Under the pieces are notes generated by a model that made no database searches, had not been told where the DNA came from, and saw only the letters and a program-made list of their open reading frames with translations. Of a DNA stretch of 18,616 nt, positions 8,125 to 14,527 are shown in pieces. The DNA is taken from positions 1-18,616 of the forward strand of contig JBEKHI010000136.1 of NCBI GenBank assembly GCA_050012355.1, in the 5' to 3' direction. How positions within the stretch are numbered: the stretch's first letter is position 1; each line of letters begins with the position of its first letter. A program made the translations under genes and the position numbers. The DNA comes from JBEKHI01 sp050012355. Lineage in GTDB: Bacteria; Actinomycetota; Actinomycetes; Streptosporangiales; Streptosporangiaceae.

Positions 8125-8154
8125 TTGACAGGGCGGCGGGGGGTTTGGCATGTT
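8125..8154 (+). promoter_or_regulatory. Promoter of the permease-regulator operon
   Basis: TTGACA (8125-8130) is followed after 18 bases by CATGTT (8149-8154). The -10 is weak, but the spacing to the downstream operator (six bases) mirrors the minus-strand promoter (seven bases). The weak -10 suggests low basal activity or activation. Confidence 0.55.
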
Positions 8155-8160
8155 CATTCA

Positions 8161-8179
8161 ATCTACGGATCTACGGTAG
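8161..8179 (+). promoter_or_regulatory. Putative operator O2 of the permease-regulator operon
   Basis: ATCTACGGATCTACGGTAG, the inverted partner of the element at 8032-8050 (17 of 19 identical). It holds TACGG twice with an 8-bp period and CTAC/GTAG outer arms. It starts at the expected transcription start, so it would act as a repressor site. Since the regulator gene lies in the transcript controlled here, autoregulation is likely. Confidence 0.72.
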
Positions 8180-8231
8180 CTCCAGCATCGCCTACAACCT
8201 CGCTTGCACCGCCAGCTTTTGGGAGAGACCC

Positions 8232-9770
8232 ATGGCGAATGACAAACCAATCACTGACGACGCTCAGCTCAGCGAGCTGGGCTACCGGCCTGAGCTGCGC
8301 CGCGTTCTCGGCCTTTTCTCCAGCTTCGCCGTCCAGTTTTCGCTGATCGCGGTGACCGGCAGCATCTTCCTGCTGTACGGCTATGGCCTGTCCACCGGCG
8401 GTCCCGCCTTCATCTGGCCGTTCATCGTGGGCGGCGTGTTCCAGGTAATCGTGGGCCTGTCCATGGCGGAGCTGGTCTCCGCGTTCCCGCTAGCGGGCGG
8501 TTCCTACCAGATCGCCCGCAAGCTCGGCCGCCCGGTCCTTGGCTGGCAGATGGGCTGGTGGCTCGTGGTGGCGCACCTGGCCGCCATGGCCGCCAACGCC
8601 GTGGCGCTGGCCCCCTACTTCGCCTCCGCGATGGGCATCAACAACATCAACAAGGGGCAGATCCTGCTGTTCTCGGTGGGGTTGATCGGCTTCGTCACGA
8701 TCCTGAACATCGTCGGCGTCAAGCTCTCGGCCTTCGCCAACAACGTCGGAGTGATCTGCGAACTGGTGGGAATCAGCTCCGTCGTTATCGTCCTGCTGAT
8801 CAAGGGCGTGATCCGGTCGCCCTCGTTCCTGACCTCGACCGGCGGCGTGGCGCCGCACGGGTACTTCGTCCCCTTCCTGTTCGTGCTGCTGATGCCCGCG
8901 TTCATCATCTCCAGCTTCGACTCCACCGGGAACATGGCCGAAGAGGTCAAGGACGCCGCCCGCAAGGCGCCGCGTGGCGTGGTGACGGCGAACGTGTCCG
9001 CGCTCGTCTACGCCACCGTCGCCATGATCATCCTGACCCTGTCCATCGCCAGCCTGTCCGACGTGACCGGCTCGTCCATCCCGCTGATGGCCGTCCTGCA
9101 CGAGCGGCTCGGCCACCTCTACCCGCAGATCTTCGAGGTGGTCGCGATCACCTCGCTGATCGTTACCACCCAGATCCTGCAACTCACCGCCGCGCGCATC
9201 CTGTGGTCCCAGGCCAGGGACAAGCAACTGCCCGCCTCGGGCTGGTTCCACAAGCTCTCGGCCAAGGGCAAGGTGCCGGTCAACGCCACGATCGTCACCG
9301 CCGTCATCGCCCTGCTGCTCACCCTCTGGTCGCCGTTCCTCACCGCTCTGGCGGCGCTGACCGCGATCGGCTGGGCGGCGGTCTACGGCCTGACCGTGCT
9401 CGCCGGGATCATCGCCAAGCGACGCGGGCAGCTCCCCGACCATCCGTGGAAATACGGCCGGATCGGCAATGTGCTGGACGTGGTGTCGGTGCTCTGGTCG
9501 GCGGCGCTGGTGGGGGTGCTCACCTACCAGTCGCCCCGCGAGGCGGGCCTTGGCTTCGTCATCGTGGTAGTCGTGGGCATCGTCCTCTACTACGTGGCCG
9601 TCCCGCGCGGCGCGCGATCGTCGAAGGATCCGCTCGCGGCGGCGATGGCCGAGGTTCAGGTGCCGCCAGCCGGGTTAGCAACGGAAGATAGGCTGGTTTT
9701 CCCGGGCGGCTACGGCCGTCCGGGAAAACTGCTGGTTATGTCCCCTAGCGAAAGACGTGTGTATGTCTGA
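8232..9770 (+). CDS. APC-superfamily amino acid/amine permease
   Basis: A 512-residue polytopic membrane protein, by eye about 12 hydrophobic segments starting near residue 27. GSIFLLYGYGLSTGGPAF (43-60), the AELVSAFPLAGGSYQIA segment (79-95) and FDSTGNMAEEVKDA (229-242) are features of the amino acid-choline (GABA/choline permease-like) subfamily of the APC superfamily, which import amino acids or amines by cation symport or antiport. The frame is open upstream to 8145, but ATG 8232 is preferred: GGGAGA lies five bases upstream, and the longer version would put the promoter -10 and operator inside the gene. It overlaps the regulator by eight bases and faces the catabolic operon, so it probably imports the pathway substrate. 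Confidence 0.93.
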   Translation: MANDKPITDDAQLSELGYRPELRRVLGLFSSFAVQFSLIAVTGSIFLLYGYGLSTGGPAFIWPFIVGGVFQVIVGLSMAELVSAFPLAGGSYQIARKLGRPVLGWQMGWWLVVAHLAAMAANAVALAPYFASAMGINNINKGQILLFSVGLIGFVTILNIVGVKLSAFANNVGVICELVGISSVVIVLLIKGVIRSPSFLTSTGGVAPHGYFVPFLFVLLMPAFIISSFDSTGNMAEEVKDAARKAPRGVVTANVSALVYATVAMIILTLSIASLSDVTGSSIPLMAVLHERLGHLYPQIFEVVAITSLIVTTQILQLTAARILWSQARDKQLPASGWFHKLSAKGKVPVNATIVTAVIALLLTLWSPFLTALAALTAIGWAAVYGLTVLAGIIAKRRGQLPDHPWKYGRIGNVLDVVSVLWSAALVGVLTYQSPREAGLGFVIVVVVGIVLYYVAVPRGARSSKDPLAAAMAEVQVPPAGLATEDRLVFPGGYGRPGKLLVMSPSERRVYV

Positions 9771-10593
9771 GGCGGTCGCCGCCGACGCGACTGAGCAACT
9801 CGCTCCGCGGCTGTCCATTGGCGAGATCAGCCGCCTGACCAACGTCAGCCCGTCGACCTTGCGGGACTGGGAGAACTACGGCATCGTCCGCCCGCTGCGC
9901 CAGGGCACCCGCCGCCGGTACAGCCTGGCCGATGTGGAACGGGTCCGCACCGCCAGCCAGCTGCGGCGCAAGAGCTTCAGCCCGGCCGCCATCGCCGCCA
10001 CCCTGGAACCCGGCCAGCCGGGCGCGGCCAACCAGAGCGTCGAGATGGGTCGTATCCTGCGCCAGGCCCGGCTGGACCGCGGCTCCAGCCTTCGCGAGGT
10101 GGCCTCCGCCGTCAACATCTCCGTCTCCCACCTGAGCACCGTCGAGCGGGGCGGTGTCCAGCCGGGTCTGGCGCTGCTCCAGCGGCTCGCCGAGGTCTAC
10201 TCGATGGATGTGGCCGACCTGTTCGGCGGCCCCGCTCTCTCCTCGCCCGACGTGCGGAAATGGTCGGACTCGGAGATCTTGCTGAGCGACGGGGACCGGG
10301 TCCGGGTCCGGGCGATCGCCCGTTCCGGCGTGATTTGCAGCGACATGTACGAGGCCGATCCGGGCGGCGGCTCCGGCGGCTCCTACGAGCACGACGGCGA
10401 CGAATGCGTGCTCGTCCTGGAGGGAACCGCCGAGTTCGTCTTCGGCGACGCGTCCACCAAGACGCTGACGGCGGGGGAGTCGGTCTCGTTCAACTCCCGT
10501 ATCCCGCACCGCTGGACCAACGGCGGCGCTGGCCTCCTGAAGATGATCTGGACCAACGCCCGCCCAGCCCCCCAGCCCCCACCCGACAGCTAG
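9763..10593 (+). CDS. MerR-XRE-cupin transcriptional regulator
   Basis: A 276-residue three-part regulator. Residues 16-82 form a MerR-type winged helix (LSIGEISRLTNVSPSTLRDW, then RRYSLADVERV). Residues 94-155 form an XRE/lambda-repressor helix-turn-helix (LREVASAVNISVSHLSTVER). Residues 195-265 form a small cupin barrel with EHDGDE and PHRW as possible metal- or ligand-binding positions. XRE-cupin regulators such as PuuR usually repress polyamine or amino-acid catabolic genes and sense a pathway metabolite through the cupin. The extra MerR head could allow two DNA contacts per chain. ATG 9763 gives an 8-bp overlap with the permease; GTG 9757 adds two residues. It is the natural candidate to bind the paired 19-bp elements at the divergent promoters. 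Confidence 0.92.
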   Translation: MSEAVAADATEQLAPRLSIGEISRLTNVSPSTLRDWENYGIVRPLRQGTRRRYSLADVERVRTASQLRRKSFSPAAIAATLEPGQPGAANQSVEMGRILRQARLDRGSSLREVASAVNISVSHLSTVERGGVQPGLALLQRLAEVYSMDVADLFGGPALSSPDVRKWSDSEILLSDGDRVRVRAIARSGVICSDMYEADPGGGSGGSYEHDGDECVLVLEGTAEFVFGDASTKTLTAGESVSFNSRIPHRWTNGGAGLLKMIWTNARPAPQPPPDS

Positions 10594-10621
10594 CCCCCGC
10601 CCCCCCGCGCCCCGCCCCACG

Positions 10622-10674
10622 CCGGTCGATGTGACATCGACCGGCCTAGAGCGCGGTCCATGTCACATCGACCG
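10622..10674. terminator. Two tandem dyads between convergent genes (possible bidirectional terminator)
   Basis: A 23-bp dyad at 10622-10644 has arms CCGGTCGATGT and ACATCGACCGG around one central base. A second, imperfect dyad at 10654-10674 (CGGTCCATGTC, then ACATCGACCG) repeats the right arm. Their centres (10633 and 10664) are 31 bp apart, close to three helical turns. They lie between the regulator stop and the MFS stop; the second dyad covers the MFS stop codon. As RNA the first could fold as a 9-bp stem with loop GTGAC, which suits a terminator for both genes, though there is no T-tract. A protein-binding pair is the alternative. Confidence 0.45.
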
Positions 10675-12090
10675 GGGTTGCCCGGCGTTCGGGCGGGGTT
10701 GCGCGGCCGTCGGGCGGGCGGAGGCGGGGGCGGGCGCGGGGGCGGAGGGCTCGCGGCGCACGAAGTCGCGGGAGCGGATCAGGGCTAGGGCGCACACCGC
10801 TCCGGTGAAGGCGACGGCCGCGGCGATCCAGAACAGGTCGTCCAGGCCGCGGGACCGGTACAGCGAGCCGTAGGCCGCGATGCCGGTGGCGATGCCGATC
10901 TGCCGGAACGTGGTGTTGCCACCGGACGCCATCCCGGCCTGCGCCGGCGGAACGACCCCGATCGCGGTGGACGCCAGCGGCGGGTTCACCATGCCGGCGC
11001 CGAGCCCGGCGACGATGAAGCCGGGGATCAGGTGCGTCCACGATCGCGTCACGCCCACCATGAGCACCAGGCCCACCCCCACCAGGGCCAGCCCAGGGCC
11101 GATCAGCCACCGGGTCGGCACCCGCTCGGTCAGCCGTCCGGCGATCACCGCCGTCACCAGCGTGCAGCCGCTGATCACCGCGATCCTGAGCCCGGCGCCG
11201 AGCGCCGAGTACCCGAGGCCATCCTGCAGGTACAGCACCAGGTAGAGCAGCATCGAGTACAGCGAGCCGTTCATCGCGAACGCCGCGATCGCGCCACCGG
11301 TGAAGGTGGGCACCCGGAGCAGGGACAGGTCGAACATGGGATGCGCCACGCGCCGTTCTGACAAAATAAAGCTGGCCAGGAATACGGCGGCGAGCACGAG
11401 GCAGACGATCACGCCGACGTCGGACCACGAACGCTCGCCCGCCCGGATCAGCCCGTAGACCAGGCTCACCAGGCCGGCGGTGAGCGTCGCGAACCCGGCC
11501 CAGTCCGGCGGCACCGGGTGCGGCGAGCGGGACTCGTCCACCTTCCAGTAGGTCACCGCGCTCGCCAGGATCCCGACCGGCACGTTCACCAGGAAGATCC
11601 CGCGCCAGCTCCACTCGGTGGCGATCACGCCGCCGAGGACGGGGCCGAGGGCCACCGCGATCCCGCCAATCGCCCCCCACGCGCCAAACGCGGTTCCCCG
11701 GTCCTTACCCCGGAAGCTGTTCCCGAGCAGCGCGAGCGACACCGGGAACATGATCGCCCCGCCGACCCCCTGCGCCGCCCGTGACAGCACCAGCATCAGC
11801 GGGTCCTGCGCCGTGCCGCATAGCAGCGAGCCAAGCGTGAAGATGACCAGCCCGATCTGGAACAGCCGCCTGCGGCCGTACCGGTCGGCCAGCACACCAG
11901 CGGTCAGCAGCAACGACGCGAGGGTCAGCGCGTAGGCATCGACCACCCACTGCACGTCGGACAGGCTGGCGCCGAGCCCGCGCTGGATCGTGGGCTGTAC
12001 GACCATCACGATCGTCACATCGAGCAGCAGCATGAACATGCCGGTGCAGACCGCGATCAGCGTCCACCATTTCTTATCCATGGGACCCAT
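10663..12090 (-). CDS. MFS drug/metabolite exporter, DHA2 (EmrB/QacA-like) family
   Basis: A 475-residue hydrophobic protein with the 14-segment DHA2 pattern. The first helix carries LLLDVTIVMVVQPTI (motif D1, about 21-35). The loop after helix 2 holds GVLADRYGRRRLF (motif A, about 65-77). GPVLGGVIATEWSWRGIFLV is the antiporter motif C region. These are proton-coupled exporters of toxic organic molecules or natural products. The charged C-terminal tail rich in Pro and Ala is probably unstructured. ATG 12090 and ATG 12081 are both possible, neither with a strong ribosome site. It is divergent from the Lrp-type regulator with about 57 bp between the chosen starts, a layout typical of a regulator controlling its neighbour. 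Confidence 0.93.
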   Translation of the reverse strand: MGPMDKKWWTLIAVCTGMFMLLLDVTIVMVVQPTIQRGLGASLSDVQWVVDAYALTLASLLLTAGVLADRYGRRRLFQIGLVIFTLGSLLCGTAQDPLMLVLSRAAQGVGGAIMFPVSLALLGNSFRGKDRGTAFGAWGAIGGIAVALGPVLGGVIATEWSWRGIFLVNVPVGILASAVTYWKVDESRSPHPVPPDWAGFATLTAGLVSLVYGLIRAGERSWSDVGVIVCLVLAAVFLASFILSERRVAHPMFDLSLLRVPTFTGGAIAAFAMNGSLYSMLLYLVLYLQDGLGYSALGAGLRIAVISGCTLVTAVIAGRLTERVPTRWLIGPGLALVGVGLVLMVGVTRSWTHLIPGFIVAGLGAGMVNPPLASTAIGVVPPAQAGMASGGNTTFRQIGIATGIAAYGSLYRSRGLDDLFWIAAAVAFTGAVCALALIRSRDFVRREPSAPAPAPASARPTAAQPRPNAGQPRSM

Positions 12091-12147
12091 AGTGCCCGCC
12101 GTATTTTTTCATTTCCATAACGACGCACTCAAATGCCGGAAAGCGAC

Positions 12148-13134
12148 ATGATTAGACTTGCTGTCGTGAAAGATTCCACGCTCGATGCGATCGACCGCCA
12201 GATCGTGCACGCGCTGACGATCGAGCCGCGAGCGTCGTTTCGCACGCTGGCCGAGGTAACCGGGGTGTCGGACCAGACCGCGGCCCGCCGGTACCGGCGG
12301 CTTACCCAGGAGGCCGCGCTGCACGTGCTGGCGGTGGTGAACGGCCCCCGGGCGGGCTGGACGGACTGGCATGTCCGGCTGCAGACCACGCCCGGCAGCG
12401 CCGAAGGCATCGCGAACGCGCTGGCCAAACGCCCCGACACCCGATGGGTCCGGCTGTACTCGGGCGGCACCGAGATCATGTGCGTGCTCCAGGCCAGGAC
12501 CACCGAGGAACGCGACGCGCTGCTCCTGGTCGGTCTTCCTGGCAGCCGCCGGGTCGTGCAGATCTCCGCGCACTGCCTGCTGAAGAGCCTGGCGACGACG
12601 GCCTGGTCCGGCGCCACCCAGGCGCTTTCGGCCACGCAGATCGCCCGGCTGCGCCCCGCTGTCGTCGTGACCGGCACCGACGTGCGGCTGGAGCCGTCGG
12701 ACGAGCCGCTGCTGGAGGAGCTGGCCAAGGACGCCCGGGTGCCCGTCGCCACGCTGGCGTCGGCGATCAACTGGCACGAGTCCACGGTCCGACGGCGGAT
12801 CGCCGAGCTCGAGGCGGCCGGGTTGCTCTACTTCGACCTTGACTTCGACGAGCGGCTGTACGGGATGAACCTATCCGCGATGCTGTGGCTCGTGGTCGAG
12901 CCCGCCCACCTGGAAGCGGTCGGTAAGGCCATCGCGACGCATCCCGAGGCGCCGTTCGTCGGCATCACGACCGGCCGGACCAATGTCGTGGCCAGCGGGC
13001 TGTTCCGTGACACCGAGCACCTGTACGAGTACGTCACCGGCCGGCTCGCTGGCCTGGACGGGATCCGATCGGTGGAGAGTGCCCCGGTAATTCGCACGCT
13101 CAAGCGATCCGGATTGCCTAGGCTTACCCGGTGA
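12148..13134 (+). CDS. Double-headed Lrp/AsnC-type transcriptional regulator
   Basis: About 328 residues, twice the usual Lrp/AsnC length, built as an internal duplication. An N-terminal winged helix (LDAIDRQIVHALTIEPRASFRTLAEVTG) is followed by a half ligand domain. A second winged helix (EPLLEELAKDARVPVATLASAI, then HESTVRRRIAELEAAGLLYF) is followed by a fuller ligand-sensing domain near the end. Lrp-type regulators sense amino acids or small effectors and form DNA-wrapping oligomers; tandem versions are known in actinomycetes. ATG 12148 has GGAAAG four bases upstream. ATG 12133 and GTG 12166 are alternatives without a visible site. The gene diverges from the MFS exporter and overlaps the next gene as GTGA. 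Confidence 0.9.
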   Translation: MIRLAVVKDSTLDAIDRQIVHALTIEPRASFRTLAEVTGVSDQTAARRYRRLTQEAALHVLAVVNGPRAGWTDWHVRLQTTPGSAEGIANALAKRPDTRWVRLYSGGTEIMCVLQARTTEERDALLLVGLPGSRRVVQISAHCLLKSLATTAWSGATQALSATQIARLRPAVVVTGTDVRLEPSDEPLLEELAKDARVPVATLASAINWHESTVRRRIAELEAAGLLYFDLDFDERLYGMNLSAMLWLVVEPAHLEAVGKAIATHPEAPFVGITTGRTNVVASGLFRDTEHLYEYVTGRLAGLDGIRSVESAPVIRTLKRSGLPRLTR

Positions 13135-14303
13135 GACAAATCGGGGTCGCGGAACGCCGCGCCCGGCTCGGGCTGCGCCACCACCTGGCGCGCCGTTCCG
13201 GCCGCGAAGTCACTCAGCTGGCGGGGGAGCTGTGCGGACTGCACGCGACCGATCCGGTCACCGTCTACCTGAGCGCTCGCGCCCGGCTGTCCGGCTTCCA
13301 GCCGGCGGATCTGGAAACCGCGCTGTACCAGCAGCGCACGGCGATCCGGATGATGGGCATGCGCCGCACCATGTTCGTCGTGCCTACCGTCTTCGCGCCG
13401 GTCGTCCACCAGGCGTGCACCACCAAGATCGCGCAGGCGAACGGCAAACGGCTGGCCAAGCTCATCGAGGTCAACGGGGTCACCGAAAACGGGGCGCGCT
13501 GGCTGGCCGAGGTCGAGGGCAAGGTGCTGGCGCATCTCGAGCTGCATGGTGAGGGACTCGCCGGGGAGTTGTCGGCGGCGGTGCCCGAGCTCAAGTCCAA
13601 GGTGACGGTGTCGCCCGGCAAGTCCTACGGCGGTGAGGGAGCGGTGACGAATCGGGTGCTCACCCACCTGGCGATGGCCGGCCGTATCGTGCGGGGCAAG
13701 CCGTCCGGTGGCTGGACCAGTACCCGGTACCGATGGGCCGCGCTGTCGGAGTGGACGGCGGAAGATCTGGAGCGGCTTCCAGCGGAACAGGCGGAGGCCG
13801 ACCTGGCGCGGGCCTGGCTGCGGGCGTTCGGCCCCGCTACCGCCGACGATCTCATGTGGTGGGCAGGCTGGACCGGGCGCCAGACGCAGCGGGCGCTGAC
13901 GGCGGTAGGCGCGGCCGAGGTCGACCTGGACGGCCGGGTTGGCTGGATACTCCCCGACGACGACGACCCCTGCCCGCCGCCCGATCCGTGGGTGGCCCTG
14001 CTCCCGAGCTTGGACCCGACCGCGATGGGCTGGACGGAGCGGGACTTCTACCTCGGCGAGCATCGGGCCTATTTGTTCGACCGGTCCGGAAACATCGGGC
14101 CGACGGTATGGTCCGACGGCCGTGTCGTCGGGGGATGGGCGCAGCGCGCGGATGGCGAGATCCGTTTCAAGCTGCTCGAAGACACCGGCACCGAGACGCG
14201 TGACCAGGTGGAGTCAGCCGCTCATGAACTCGCCACCTGGCTCGGCGATACCCGCTTCAACCCCCGCTTCCCGACCCCCCTGGAACGCGACCTGAAGCTC
14301 TAA
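13131..14303 (+). CDS. HTH_42 winged-helix protein, AlkZ/YcaQ DNA glycosylase-like with altered motif
   Basis: A 390-residue member of the winged-helix HTH_42 superfamily, to which the DNA glycosylases AlkZ (azinomycin self-resistance) and YcaQ (crosslink unhooking) belong. Family signs are the opening LCGLHATDPVTVYLSARAR (34-52), the MRRTMFVVP strand, a central winged-helix region, and the C-terminal VALLPSLDPTAMGW and GPTVWSDGRVVGGW segments. Characterised glycosylases carry QxQ or QxD at the position filled here by His38-Ala-Thr40, so activity cannot be assumed. GTG 13131 overlaps the regulator stop by four bases, so the two are translated together. A role in tolerance to a DNA-reactive compound exported by the nearby pump is possible but unproven. 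Confidence 0.85.
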   Translation: MRQIGVAERRARLGLRHHLARRSGREVTQLAGELCGLHATDPVTVYLSARARLSGFQPADLETALYQQRTAIRMMGMRRTMFVVPTVFAPVVHQACTTKIAQANGKRLAKLIEVNGVTENGARWLAEVEGKVLAHLELHGEGLAGELSAAVPELKSKVTVSPGKSYGGEGAVTNRVLTHLAMAGRIVRGKPSGGWTSTRYRWAALSEWTAEDLERLPAEQAEADLARAWLRAFGPATADDLMWWAGWTGRQTQRALTAVGAAEVDLDGRVGWILPDDDDPCPPPDPWVALLPSLDPTAMGWTERDFYLGEHRAYLFDRSGNIGPTVWSDGRVVGGWAQRADGEIRFKLLEDTGTETRDQVESAAHELATWLGDTRFNPRFPTPLERDLKL

Positions 14304-14527
14304 CCCCGCGCGCCGCTCCCCGCCCGCTCGGGCTGGATGATCATCGGGTGTTCAACTGCAATTCGCGTCGTAATGGGGTGCGCAGCCCGGTGATCTCGGT
14401 TGATGTGCGGTTGAAACTTTACCAACAATCCGATCTTGAACACCTCTTGACACGAATTTCCTAACATATCTACATTTGGCTCGTATAAATCTTACCGATC
14501 TAGAGTCATCTACGTTAGGAAGTTACG
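14304..14527. promoter_or_regulatory. Intergenic control region upstream of the Tat-exported protein gene
   Basis: TTGACA (14447-14452), an 18-base spacer and TACATT (14471-14476) form a candidate promoter; TATAAA near 14484 is a second possible -10. Farther upstream are a perfect 10-bp palindrome GATGATCATC (14336-14345), nine-base inverted arms GGTGTTCAA (14347-14355) and TTGAACACC (14436-14444), and a CGGTTGA direct repeat at 14397 and 14408 with an 11-bp period. The AT content rises sharply after about 14410. AGGAAG (14517-14522) is the ribosome site five bases before the next start. Confidence 0.6.

Noticed and set aside
8145..8231. Longer permease version starting at ATG 8145
   Set aside because: It would place part of the -10 box and the whole 19-bp operator inside the gene and has no ribosome site, while ATG 8232 has GGGAGA at good spacing and a typical N-terminus.
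8008..8231. Cobalamin riboswitch upstream of the B12 enzyme
   Set aside because: The predicted leader is only about 40 bases and no B12-box-like conserved segment is seen; the gap is filled by promoters and operators.
8490..9443. Minus-strand open frame opposite the permease
   Set aside because: Rich in Gly, Asp, His and Arg without any motif; it is the shadow of a clear membrane protein gene.
12109..12785. Minus-strand open frames opposite the start of the Lrp-type gene
   Set aside because: No family motif and composition typical of antisense; the plus-strand frame carries clear Lrp helix-turn-helix patterns.
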